A stretch of 64,000 bases of DNA from Psococerastis gibbosa. Its lineage: Eukaryota; Arthropoda; Insecta; Psocodea; Psocidae. The position numbers were made by a program, and so were the translations under genes. The notes below the pieces were generated by a model, which had not been told where the DNA came from, searched no databases, and saw only the letters and a list, made by a program, of their open reading frames with translations. Positions within the stretch are counted from its first letter, which is position 1. Each line of letters opens with the position of its first letter. The stretch is taken from positions 46,373,469 to 46,437,468 of the forward strand of contig OZ020485.1 of the NCBI GenBank assembly GCA_963971405.1, read 5' to 3'. Below, one piece after another: positions 32,256 through 43,160 of the stretch.

Positions 32256-35200
32256 GTAGGTAATAGGCGGCCAGGGCCATGAGCTATGGGGTGAGCACAT
32301 CAAGCGCTGAAGTCGACAGACGCCTTGGGAGCTTATTTATATAAGAGGTAATCGAAGGGGGGGAAAGACGTATAAGTATAAAAATCAAATATCTATAATG
32401 CAATATCAATTCTAGGGCTGCCAAAAATACAAGAACAAGCAGAAGAAATTTTATCTGAACATTATGACATATTGCTCTTTACTGTGGATCATAACATGGC
32501 GAGGGTAAAGAGCAAGACATTTTTTCTTCTTCAGGGAATACGATACAATACCCCAATCAGACAGCTTTTTTCGACGAAAAGTATATTCCCAATGCTCTCT
32601 CAGCTGATTTCATCGAACCACCACCGTCTCACGACTGTTCTGTGATAATATTGTATTTGAATTAGTGTGACTTTTATCTTGAATATGATACACAAGTACT
32701 GTATCGTATATATGACTGATATTCGGTATGAATGTATACCGTAGTTTATTATTTACAAATATTTCATTTAAACTATCTTTATAATGAGAGTTAATGTAAA
32801 TTTATTTATTTATGTAAAATATCACTTAAATATTTATATATTTTTTTAAGGTGATATTTTACAAATTATAATGTGTTCAAAATATTACAAAGTTACAAAG
32901 GAGACGATTTTATGCATTTATATATTTAAACTATCGTTGATATGTGCAGTTAGGTGTAAGAGAGGGCCATAGGCCCTAAACTCGCTGTATTTACACTTTG
33001 TTTAAAATAAAGACTATATTATTATTATTCTATGTGCACGGCATCACTGCATTTGTTCAATCATAATACTAACTGTAGAATTTCGTTGTAGGCTGCTACA
33101 ATACCACCCCCTCCCGTTAGCTGCTGACGCCCTTGTCTAGCAGGATCGCTAACGAGCTTCCCCACTTCGGTTTCAGTTACACAACCACAGTGAGAGTAGA
33201 GGAGCCGTACCAATACCGCAGGAGGACGTCCGTCTGGTGCTTCAGCGTTCCTCCACGGTGCTCCAAATACGAAACAGCCTGGAGTTGGCGATGGGTAGAT
33301 AAGGTAAGCTAGAGCAACACCACCAGATCCAGCACAAACAAAGAAGGGTAACTATATACCTAATCTGACTCGTCCCCATACTTGGCTATGTTTTTTAGGC
33401 GCCGACTAGGGCTAAATACAAAAACGGTGACGTGGTAGTAGACATTCAAGACTTAGGCGGGGTTTCCATCGACCTCGCATTGCAGAATGCAAATGACATT
33501 GACGGAAATTAGAAATTTTCTTTTTATAGAAATCTATTAAAATGTTTGTACTTAACATATCCCATGACGCCTTTTTTTAATTTCAGTTTGTTTGTGATTT
33601 TACTGTATGATCATTGATCAATTTTAACTATGGCATAGAGGAAAACAATCATTTCCGTCAATGTCATTTGCATTCTGCAATGCGAGGTCGGTGGAAACCC
33701 CGCATAAGTCTTGAATGTCTGTTACCACGTCACCGTTTTTGAATTTAGCCCTAGCCGGTCGGTGGAATCCCCGCCATTAAAGACATACTAAAAATTCTGC
33801 TACCACGTCAATTTACGTCATTTTTCAATTTTTGACGATTGACGCATGTGGAATCCCCGCCTAAACAACTGGAAGCCAGAAGAACCATAGCCGCAAAGAT
33901 GTATGACAATGGCTTTGTTACAAATTCATAAACAATAATTTACAAGCTTTTGCAGTAAATTTCCATTCTCTCATCTGATATTATTATTATTGCAGTATCC
34001 TGGAACAAACACGTTTATCGCTATTCATACAAAAGTAATTCACATACCAAACTGTGCATGATATTGCAGTATCGCGGGTAGGTACTGCACATTTTCACCA
34101 AAAAAAAAAATTAGAAATTGGATCAGTGGTTTCAAGAGGATGAGCTGAAGACGGAAATGTGCGAGGCAGCTCGCCTCAGGGAGAGGCATACGCTCTACAG
34201 CTATTAATTAATTAATTAAAATAATAAATTGATATTTCATTAATTTCATCGTCCGCCTGTTAATATTCGACCAATCAGAGCAAGTCTGGGACCTCCCAAA
34301 CTGCATATCCCGTCGTGGCTGCAGGGTGTACTCGGATTGGACAAAACATAGGGATACGCTCTACAGCTATTAATTAATTAATTAAAATAAATTAATATTT
34401 CATTAATTTCATCGTCCGCCTGTTAATATTCGACCAATCAGAGCAAGTCTGGGACCACCCAAACTGCATATCCCGCCGTGGCTGCAGGGTGTACTCGGAT
34501 TGGACAAAACATAGGGATACGCTCTACAGCTATTAATTAAAATAATAAATGAATATTTCATTAATTTCATCGTCCGCCTGTTAATATTCGACCAATCAGA
34601 GCAAGTCTGGGACCTCCCAAACTAGATATCCCGTCGTGCCTGCAGGGTGTACTCGGATTGGACAAAACATAGGGATACGCTCTACAGCTATTAATTAATT
34701 AATTAAAATAAATTAATATTTAATTAATTTCATCGTCCGCCTGTTAATATTCGACCAATCAGAGCAAGTCTAGGACCTTCCAAACTACATATCCCGTCGT
34801 GCCTGCAGGGTGTACTCGGATTGGACAAAACATAGATCTAATACAAATTTATAAATAAACATAAATAATACTTTTGTAAGAAAATAGTTTATATTAGCTC
34901 CATAAGTCACAAGAAGACGTGGCAGGTGGACCATGAAATTAAAAAATATATATATATTTTTGGCGGGATCCCATCCCTCCTATATACAGAACTTCATTCT
35001 TATAAAATCTGCAGGAAGTGGAAGAAACCAGAATAGTGCCCAAGTGCTGTCAGGGCTACGTGGCTGGACGATATGACGTGGATTGTCAGCCGTTTTGTTC
35101 AAAACCTTGCAAGCACGGGTTGTGCTCTAACCCCGATGTCTGTCAGTGTGAGGCTGGGTTTCAGGGCAAGACCTGCGAAGCAAGTACGTACAAACAACTT

Positions 35201-38200
35201 TCTTAAAAAAAAAAATCATTCCAGACCCATTAACATGGCCTTCTTCTTTATTAGTCGTAATCTATCGAATGGTTTGCAGCAAATCTTCCGAACTATTCCA
35301 TTTTTTTCTTGAGTTAATTCGTCATCTTATATCTTGCGTGAGGTCTTTTGCGTACACCTTCTTTGATTGGCCCTCAATATAGTGATACCTTCTAATAAAG
35401 TCTTCAGGAACCCTTCATACCTGACATGGTACAGGTACCCCTTCCATCAGCGGCGTAGCCAGAATGTTATTTTGGGAGGGTCCAGTTTACATGCAATATC
35501 AATACACAAAGTTTGCCCACTTCCGAGTACCACGGACCAGTGGCGTATCGATAGGTTTTGGAAGGGGTGGTGTTTCATATGGCGCCCCCCCCATTTTCGC
35601 AAAATAGAAAAAGAGGAAAGCCGTTCGCAAGGACGTCCGCAGCTTTTAAATAGGGGGGATCTGAATTTCCCTTACACAGGTACCCGAGAGTTCGGGAGAC
35701 CAATGGGGCCCCCGGAGGAATTTTTTAAAATATATATAAAAAAAAATTGCTGTTTTGCTAAATTTAGGGGGTCCAGCCCCAGTGGACCCCCCCCCCCCCT
35801 TTGGCTACGTCACAGCCTTCCACATGGCTCTTCTCATGGATATGGTGGTAATTAGACACTTTTTAAGTAAATGAAGAACCAGTAGAATCCGGGCTGATGG
35901 GCCGTGGTTGAAATGAAAGTGAACTTCCAAACGTTTCGTCAACATCTGCGGTCGACATCTTCAGTGGCGCTGCGTAGACTTCGAAGGTTGTACCTCGGTG
36001 GCTCCGTAGCGAGTCCACTCGCAGATGTTGACGAAACATTTGGAAGCTCACTTTCATTTCGACCACGGCCCATCAGCCCGGATTCTACTGGTTCTTCATT
36101 CGACTCCGGCCGTGAAAGCCTTTGCAGTTACTTATTGAGTACCTCTTCGTTTGCTATGTGATTTCTCCGGGATATTTGGCGTAGAGACATACCGTAATAC
36201 AATAAACTATACTAATACAATAATCGGGTCACCGCTTGCAATCAAGTCAATTCCCGCCACAATGAGTTTGGAGAATGGGTTCGCATACGACAGTACTTCC
36301 CCTATACGAGTATCTGTTTGGAATGTTACTTCCAGCATAGGGGCGCCGGGTTTAGCAAATCCGGGTGGGGCAAGGCTAGTCAAAATACTCTGTTAAATAA
36401 GTATAGGCTACATAAATAGTTAGTTATAAAAACACACTTGATGAAGCTGTAGTATCTGGGATGATAGGCCGTGGTCGTTCTGAAAGCGTACTTCCAAACA
36501 TTCCGTCAACATGTGCGGTGGACATCTCAGTGGAACTGCGTAGACTCTTAAAGATTGTACGTATCTCAGAGGCTCAGAAAATCATCAGAGAATCATCTGG
36601 GATGATAGGCCGTGGTCGTTCTGAAAGCGTACTTCCAAACATTCCGTCAACATGTGCGGTGGACATCTCAGTGGAACTGCGTAGACTCTTAAGATTGTAC
36701 GTATCTCAGAGGCTTAGCAGTTGACGCTTTCACGACCATGGCCTATCATCCCGGATTCTACTGCTTCATCACGTAACTCCGGGAAAGCCTTTGTTATTAT
36801 AAAAACCCACCTACTGTATATGCTATAATATAGACAACGATGTTGAGCGAACAGAGCTTTATCTCATATTCAAAACAATTATGACTGTGCATTTACAAAA
36901 TTTGATAAATATTGGTAAGAAGTGAGTATTAAACAGCTATATTGTAAGCAAAAAGCACATATGTTCTGGGTGGGGCCCGACGACTCGGCCCCCTGCTCCA
37001 GCAACACTTATTAACATTTGGTTGATTTTAGGCTGTCAGCGGGGAATGTGGGGCGTAAACTGTTCCCAAAGCTGTGACTGTAAGAACGGCGCCTTCTGTG
37101 AACCTATCCAGGGTAACTGTCATTGTTCAGCAGGCTGGCTGGCCAAAAAGTAAGTTGACACAATTTGCTGAAGCTTAAACTACGGGCACTACGCCCCGAC
37201 ACACGATTCCTTTGGAGCAAATGGGCGTGGTGAATGGTTTGTGCAAAACACCACAGAGTCTACTACAGGGCAATCTATGTTATTGACAACCGTGTTATAT
37301 CAGAAACTATAGAGGAATATTGATTCGAAGGAATATAACCTAATTGATTGCCCTACAATCGATATTTTCTGTTAAATAAGACTCAAAAATATTTAATTTA
37401 ATGCATGAGCATAAGCTGAACACTACAACATAATTCAACAACAACTTATCTTGTAGAGGGGGTACAAAAAATGTAGTGTATTTTATTGCGCAATTATTTA
37501 ATTTCAGGTGCGATGTTCCATGTCCCGAAGGCTTTTATGGCCCAGAATGTCTGCAAAAATGTCAATGCGGCGACTTTGTCTCGTGCCACCACATTACAGG
37601 TGACTGCATTTACCCCACTACTGTTACCGTCGAAACGACATCAGCCACCGAACCAATCACAACTAGTACAGAAGAAATTTCAACGACAACATTCCAACTA
37701 ACAACAGAACTTACTACAGAAACATCAACAACTGAAGAATCCACGTTTACCCCAGAAGTATCAACATCTATAACAGGAGAATCAAGTTCTCCAACTAAGG
37801 AGTTAACGTCTACGATATCAGAGCCAACTACAACAACGGATCTATCGACGATTTCAATAGAATTTTCAACCACGTCGGAAGCTACGATTCCAAGTGTTAC
37901 CGTTCTCTCAAAAGAGTCGATATTTTTGTCAACAGAAGTTATTACGGAATCGACTAACAACTTGTTCGAAGAGGTTCGTAACTCTTCAACGCACCTTTCA
38001 ACTGGTTTCGCGGATTTTACGGAAAATGTAATTAGATAATTTAATTATATAATTATGTTTCTTTTTACGTTGTGCAATCAATATACACAGACAGTATAAA
38101 ACAATAGGTATAGTGACTTGTATTATCATTGTTTTTGACACTGGCTGTCACCGGTAGTGTAAAAAGATTTCCTTAACAGATGGCCTGAAAAGCTATTTCG

Positions 38201-40930
38201 GGATGCTATTAGCTTTTCCCACAGCTCTTAGCTATTTTTGAAGCTTTCGAAAACGGGCGAGACCTTTTAATAATGGATCCATTGACGCAATGAAACGGGC
38301 AAAAGCATGACAAGTACAGATACGAGCAAAGGGGTACTCGTATCCGAACGCAGTCAACTATCTCTGAGAATCAAGAGAACATTTCTGATTTCAGACACCA
38401 GTTGAATCCGAAGGAGAAATCAGCAATAGCCCCGAACTAGCGGGTTTGGTGGTTACCATTGTCTTATCTGTGATTGGGGCAATCATATTGCTAATAGCTG
38501 CAGCGGGGATAGCTCTCACGAAACACCGAAAAAAGGTTCAATTGCAGATTGCCAGTACTGATCTAGGCATACACAAATTTTACGGAGAGATCAATGTTCC
38601 CGGTAAGTAGACAGTACAACTAATTAGTTGATACAACACAGAAATGGCAAGATTGCCAGTACTGACGTAGTCATACACAAATTTTACGGAGAGATCAATG
38701 TCCCCGGTAAGTAGACAGTAGAATTAATTTGTTGGTGTAACACGATGCCCCATCCAGAAATGGCAAGATTGCCAGTACTGATCTAGTCATACACAAATTT
38801 TAGGAGGAGACATCAATGTCCAATGTTTTTTCTTGATTCCCTATTTTCGGATATGTCCTCTTCAACCTAAGGCCCGGTACACACGGAGTATTTTATTTAC
38901 TCGCTGAGAAATTTGTCATTGTAGCAAATGGGTAGTTGGAAAACCACAGAGTGAACTTCAAAAGATTTCTGAGACTGGCGTGAAGACGACCGCACACCCG
39001 TGAACGGTTTTCCAATACGACACGCCCATAGTTTAGTTTAGTATAGTATTACTCTTTATTTTTATCATTACTTACCAACTAGATAACTTGTATACAACTT
39101 ATTTATTTAATCTTCACATTGTCAAATAGATGTACGATATACTGCTTATAATTGTAATTGTACAATAGTTTATGTATCACACATGTAAATTGTGATAAGC
39201 ATAGTTAAGTTAAGTTAATTTGCATATTATTGGACTTTGTCTGTTTGCAAATAAACGTTTATTTATTTATGGCTTCTATATTATTATATTATCATGGTGA
39301 ATGCATACCGTATATTTTATTAAAAATAGTATTCTCTCTCATTTACAGTAAAAGCCATCTTTAATAATCCTACCTACAACTGTGATCTCCGATGTGAAAA
39401 GCCAGTGCTACGCACTTTCACACCCACTCAAGACACCTTCGATGCTGAACTTAGAGGTACATTAGTAGACTACATGCTGTATTTCAAACAACTCTTTTTA
39501 TTACGGAGGCAGGGGGCTGGTATGTGAAAAAATGGTATGCAAATAATATAGGTTTACCACTGGCACTGGCTGCACCAGGTACTGGGTGATATTAAAAATT
39601 TCCTTCATTCTTCCGTATTCTACAAAAATCCACGCATTCGCGCAGGCAACTCTACGCCTGCAAGGCCTACGCGGATGCGCAAGATGTAAAGTTGCGCTGT
39701 TCATCTACGCGTGTGCTGGGTTACGTGAACCCTACCCTAAACAAGCTAATCATGGAATCTGCTAGGTTGGAGTGATGACATCAGCATCTTTTAGACTGTA
39801 AAGTGTAAACAAGGGATATGTAAGGGATATTACAGCTCCTGTCATTCCAGATAGGCGGCGGCTATTCCACTGGTCGATTCTACTTCAAATTTGATTTGAG
39901 ATTTTTTGTTTGTTTTGTTTTATAATATGGTAGCAGTAAGGCACTATATATCCGGGTATTGTCATCCGCCATTTTTTATCCTATATTTCCTATATGGTAA
40001 GTATTGAAATTATTTTTAAGAAATGCAAAAGATTGAAAAAAAACGAAAACACGTTTTTATTTATTTATTAAACACTACCCTAATTGGTAGGACGTTTTTT
40101 AGTTAAAAATAAAGAAACAACGATAAATTTCTAATAATAAATGGGTAAACTCCCAATGCTTGGCTTATACACCAGGCTTATAATGGATAAAAAATGGCGG
40201 ATGACAATATCTGTCTAATATAGAGCCCTAGGTAGCAGACATCAATAATAAGTCTCTACCATATATTACTCAATTTATAATAGATAAGTTAAGTATCTAC
40301 ATAATAGTCTCCTTAAAACAAAACAAACAAAAAATCTCAAATCAAATTTGAAGTAAAATTAACCAGTTGAATACCTGCCTTAATATATATCTATGAGCTG
40401 AATGGGGTTTACGACCAATGAAAGTGGTACACATGCTAAATGTTATTTTTGACTCTCTTTTTAAGCAATTCATATTGTAGTTGCGAGTTTAGTATTTTTT
40501 TTTGGTGAAAAAAAAGAGTTACATTTGTAATGAAGCCTGTTCGAGGCAATGACTCTTGACCAAAGTTACGGGTAGGAAAACTTATGGCCGGAAAGTTAGG
40601 TAAACAGCGCTGCAGGCGGACGAATGGGGAAAAAATGTTCCCATTTGGAAATAAAATGTAACTAGTCAAGAAATGCAATTAAATACATATTTTGTGAATT
40701 TATTTACATGTTATTCCCAATTACTATTTCACCTTTTACTTACCACAAAATGCTGAGTACTAATTTTTTTTTTTTTAAATGTTTCTCTTTCAGAAATTTT
40801 AGAAGCTCACTACGACCACCCACCAACAATAGTGGGCCAGCTTACACTATCCGTAGAGCATCTCTACGATGAAATTTCGGCCACGTATGACGAAGCAAGA
40901 GAAATAACAGCATTCAGAACGTTTTCCTGA
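32155..40930 (+). CDS. NimA: NimA-like phagocytic receptor (EMI-NIM-EGF single-pass membrane protein), complete
   Basis: Exons: 32155-32255, 33177-33303, 35015-35183, 37032-37149, 37508-38027, 38395-38602, 39349-39456, 40794-40930. All are GT-AG, phases match, and they give 495 residues plus TGA. Order: signal peptide (about 1-25); EMI (about 27-86, with VRVEEPYQYRRR and SVWCFSVPPRCSKYE); NIM unit CCQGY to C130; two EGF/laminin-like units (134-207); Ser/Thr-rich, mucin-like stalk (208-345); membrane helix about 360-386; cytoplasmic tail with YGEI (408), NPTY (421-424) and YDEI (475). EMI+NIM+two EGF+membrane helix is the NimA layout; Draper has many more EGF units. In the family, NPxY and YxxI/L motifs recruit adaptors for engulfment; ligand unknown. 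The start ATG has G at -3 and +4. Confidence 0.92.
32256..33176 (+). other. NimA intron 1
   Basis: AT-rich. 32950-33030 carries 'gtgtaagagagggcc', an element tail also seen at 61905 next to a SINE. No further exon was seen. Confidence 0.6.
33177..33303 (+). CDS. NimA: NimA exon 2: EMI domain core
   Basis: Acceptor ggtttcag; encodes YTTTVRVEEPYQYRRRTSVW and then CFSVPPRCSKYETAWSW. WCFSVPPRCSKY is the hallmark EMI sequence. Donor is aag/gtaagc. Confidence 0.92.
33398..33861. mobile_element. Composite GGCG hairpin MITE in NimA intron 2
   Basis: An outer palindrome (arms 'ggtgacgtggtagtagacat' and its inverse) contains an inner palindrome starting ggcggggtttccatcgacc, just like the locus at 20021. 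An extra right half-hairpin (33778-33861) is joined at the end. TTA precedes and TAA follows. The left tip has lost about 15 bases relative to the right. Confidence 0.8.
34188..34834. repeat. Four-copy tandem repeat of about 160 bp in NimA intron 2
   Basis: Units start with atacgctctacagctatta at 34188, 34354, 34517 and 34675 (periods 166, 163, 158) and end with 'attggacaaaacat'. Copies differ by few substitutions and by the number of TTAA repeats. Each contains 'cgaccaatcagagc' and 'ctcggattggac', an inverted pair of CCAAT boxes. Confidence 0.9.
35015..35183 (+). CDS. NimA: NimA exon 3: EMI end and NIM repeat
   Basis: Encodes EVEETRIVPKCCQGYVAG, then CQPFCSKPCKHGLCSNPDVC and QCEAGFQGKTC. 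CCxGY followed by this spacing of cysteines is the NIM repeat. Confidence 0.94.
35448..35815. mobile_element. hAT-like non-autonomous element with C run
   Basis: Ends CAGCGGCGTAGCC and GGCTACGTCACAG, flanked by ccttccat (35440-35447) and ccttccac (35816-35823), an 8-bp duplication with one mismatch. It shares ends with the element at 26169. A 'cagtggcgtatcgataggt' inside may be a second, nested end. Confidence 0.8.
35871..36099. mobile_element. Palindromic element with ATGAAGAACCAGTAGAATCC ends
   Basis: The arms mirror each other over about 100 bases ('gccgtggttgaaatgaaagt', 'cgtttcgtcaacatctgcg') around a centre near 35985. Relatives: 36440-36770 and 59560-59860. Confidence 0.8.
36440..36770. 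mobile_element. Palindromic element with a tandemly duplicated left arm
   Basis: Same family as 35871-36099. The left arm 'atctgggatgataggccgtg' occurs at 36454 and again at 36595 (period 141), while the right arm is single and shortened. Confidence 0.75.
37032..37149 (+). CDS. NimA: NimA exon 4: first EGF-like unit
   Basis: Encodes CQRGMWGVNCSQSCDCKNGA and FCEPIQGNCHCSAGWLAKK, an eight-cysteine laminin/MEGF-type EGF unit. Phases 1 in and 2 out match the neighbours. Confidence 0.93.
37508..38027 (+). CDS. NimA: NimA exon 5: second EGF-like unit and Ser/Thr stalk
   Basis: Starts CDVPCPEGFYGPECLQKCQC and continues to CIYP, then about 138 residues rich in Thr, Ser and Glu (TTSTEEISTTTFQLTTE and similar), likely O-glycosylated. 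The donor ggaaaat/gtaatt lies 9 bases before an in-frame TAA, so read-through of this donor would give a secreted form. Confidence 0.9.
38395..38602 (+). CDS. NimA: NimA exon 6: membrane helix
   Basis: Encodes TPVESEGEISNSPELAG, then the hydrophobic LVVTIVLSVIGAIILLIAAA, followed by the basic stop-transfer KHRKK and FYGEINVP. Donor ccg/gtaagt. The 3' end of this exon is repeated twice in the next intron. Confidence 0.93.
38548..38822 (+). repeat. Triplicated exon-6 end with splice donor
   Basis: A unit starting 'attgccagtactga' and running through 'cacaaattttacggagag', with the donor 'ggtaagtagacagta', occurs at 38548 (the true exon end), 38652 and, truncated, 38768. Periods are 104 and 116. 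Copy 2 keeps the reading frame and donor; copy 3 has lost the donor. Confidence 0.85.
38603..39348 (+). other. NimA intron 6
   Basis: After the duplicated exon ends (to 38822) comes a GGCCCGGTACACACGG MITE piece (38876-39030) and AT-rich sequence. No extra exon was seen. Confidence 0.65.
39349..39456 (+). CDS. NimA: NimA exon 7: cytoplasmic NPTY motif
   Basis: Completes a split Val codon and encodes KAIFNNPTYNCDLRCEKP, then TFTPTQDTFDAELR. NPTY fits the NPxY site bound by PTB-domain adaptors in CED-1/Draper-type receptors. Confidence 0.9.
39854..40379. mobile_element. GGCG hairpin MITE relative in NimA intron 7, with another MITE inside
   Basis: The left end ggcggcggctattccactgg and a weaker right end enclose arms 'cttcaaatttgatttgaga' and its inverse. 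Inside (about 39935-40235) is a second palindrome with 'gtcatccgccatttttta' and its inverse, also seen at 45866-46090. Confidence 0.7.
40794..40930 (+). CDS. NimA: NimA exon 8: C-terminal tail and stop
   Basis: Encodes EILEAHYDHPP, then LSVEHLYDEISATYDEAREI and ends FRTFS with TGA. Two nearby tyrosines (YDEI and YDEA) resemble, but do not fully match, an ITAM. AATAAA at 41004-41009 is a likely poly(A) signal. Confidence 0.9.
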
Positions 40931-41663
40931 CCAAAACAAGTAGATGGTTTCGCGTAAGACCAAAATATATATTACACATACACCTTGTATAATGTCACTT
41001 ATTAATAAATAACGTACCGTACTGATCAACTTGTCACTGCCCTCCCACAGAGTGCGGTGACTGCCGGAACTACGTTGCAAAACAATATTTTCACAAGTGA
41101 ATTTTCTCTTTACGCATTTCTGAAACAGGAGGAGAAACAGCACGTTACTATACAACATTATTATACCTACCAATGAAGGTGGCGTTGGTTGGACCTAGAC
41201 CCGACAGAAAATAATTCCTAATTCTTTGCCAGTGTAGTCTCGAACCACGACCTTTCGTTTCATAGCCCAGTTCTCCACCAATTAATCAATTGCCATGCTG
41301 CTTTTACTACACACGCTAAATTCTAAATCATTCAGTCAGATTTTGTTTTCAAGAAGTAAGTCACTACAAACCACTACAAACTACTGCATCGCATGTGAAG
41401 CCGTGAAGGAAAAGCAAATAACGAAATAAAGCACAGTACACAAAGGAAAATTAAGCATCTACGTCACAAGTCACAATGTATCTACTAGTATAGCCAACTT
41501 TGAATCATAAATAGGCAAGGATGTTCTACATAAACTGGATGTGTAACTTCTATCTAATCAATTATTATAAGCTAAACGTAGATGAGAGTTTTCGAGATCC
41601 AGGATGCAAGCAGCCTTTTGCATTGAGTCCTTCTTCGCATAATATTTTCTAAGCCTCTCCCAT
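40931..41663. other. Intergenic, 3' flank of NimA
   Basis: 41165-41300 is a minus-strand SINE (B box ggttcgagac on the complement, body matching 9420). The rest has nothing recognisable. Confidence 0.6.
41004..41009 (+). terminator. Probable poly(A) signal of the NimA-like gene
   Basis: AATAAA lies 74 bases after the NimA stop codon, a normal distance for cleavage and polyadenylation. Confidence 0.5.
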
Positions 41664-43160
41664 TTAGCCCAGGGTAGATAATTTTTTTTAAGACATTAAA
41701 TTATAGTAGAATGAAACCCATTGGAAATGGAAGATAATATGACAGACATTAAAGGAAAAATAAATTACGGGCGATCTGAGTCCGGGGGGTAGGTAGGGGT
41801 GGGTTTTAAGGGTGAAATACGGTACATCTTCATTTCCGACAAAACTACAAGTCCTATGGAAAAACGTCAAATAGCAAAAAGGTAGGTAATAAGAAGATGT
41901 ACAACTTTAGTGATTACACTTTTTTCACATAACCTCAATTTTTATGAGAAAAATGCCAAAAACCATGGTTTAGGTTTTTTATTTTTAACTTTCACTAAAT
42001 AACATTTTTTTACGTGAAAATTTTGGAAAACTTACTTTTTTATATTCTAAATACACTGTAATTTTTTTGGTTTAAAATATTAATTTGTTCCAACTAATTT
42101 TGACTATATATGGAAAAAGCACCCTAATTTTCAATCGAAAAATCTTACGTCAAAATGTCGATATTTTTAAACAAATTGGTAAGTGTTTTGTTCGTTGAAA
42201 TCTCTACTTTCCGATGGTATAAAAAAACAATATACCCTACTGTGCAAAATTGTCTTAAAAAATGAAAAAAACGAAAACGAAAAATGATGTCTTCAATAAT
42301 TAAAACATAGTCCGGTCAATTTAGTTTACCAAGGCCCTATATTTATATTTATATCTGTGTCAATCAGCTCTAAAATAAAAATAGCAGTAATTTTGTTCTT
42401 AAATATTATGTTTAACGTTACATAACCTAAAAAAATAAAATCGAATGATATTTTAGTTCAATATTAGATGCGAGTTATTGTAATTTTTAATGACTAAATT
42501 GACCGGACTATATTTGAAATGTTAAAGACATCATTTTTCGATTTCGTATTTTGCATTTTTTAAGACAATTTTGCACAGTAGGGTATGTTGTTTTTTATAT
42601 CATCGGAAAGTAGAGATTTCAACAAACAAAACCCACCTAATTTTTTAAAAAAATCGATATTTTGACGTGAGATTTTTCCATTAAAAATTTAGTGTGCTTT
42701 TTCCATATAGAGTCAAAATTACTTGGAAAAAATTAATATTTTAAACCAAAAAAATTACAGCGTATTTCGAATATAAAAAGTAAGTATTCCAAAATTTTCA
42801 CGTGAAAAAATGTTATTTTGTGAAAGTTAAAAATAAAAACCTAAACCATGGTTTTTGGCATTTTTCTCATAAAAATTGAGGTTATGTGAAAAAAGTGTAA
42901 TCACTAAAGTTGTACATCTTCTTATTACCTACTTTTTTGCTATTTGACGTTTTTCCATAGGACTTGTAGTTTTGTCGGAAATGAAGATGTACCGTATTTC
43001 ACCCTTAAAACCCACCCCTACCTACCCCCCGGACTCAGATCACCCGTAATTTATTTTTCCTTTAATGTCTGTCATATTATCTTCCATTTCAAATGGGTTT
43101 CATTCAACTATAATTTAATGTTTTTTTTTCACAATTTTTCAGGGATCTACCCTGGGCTAA
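41664..43160. mobile_element. 1.5-kb imperfect palindrome (foldback element)
   Basis: The ends ttagcccagggtaga and tctaccctgggctaa are complements, and the two arms mirror each other throughout around a centre near 42410. The outer 200 bases of each arm encode the same short ORF (41688-41870 minus and 42944-43207 plus, starting MTFFHRTCSFVGNEDV). No transposase was recognised. Confidence 0.9.

Larger units (their letters stand above)
35184..37031 (+). other. NimA intron 3 packed with insertions
   Basis: Contains the hAT-like element at 35448-35815 and two related palindromic elements at 35871-36099 and 36440-36770. 36100-36400 shows an unassigned 81-codon ORF. No additional EGF exon was seen. 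Confidence 0.65.

Noticed and set aside
34188..34834. CRISPR-like array
   Set aside because: Units are about 160 bp and alike throughout with no variable spacers, in an animal intron.
37610..37960. 116-codon Val/Ser-rich ORF on the minus strand
   Set aside because: Antisense of the Thr/Ser stalk exon of the NimA-like gene.
38652..38707. A second membrane-proximal exon of the NimA-like gene
   Set aside because: The copy has a donor but no in-phase acceptor upstream; joining at the nearby 'acag' gives an early stop.
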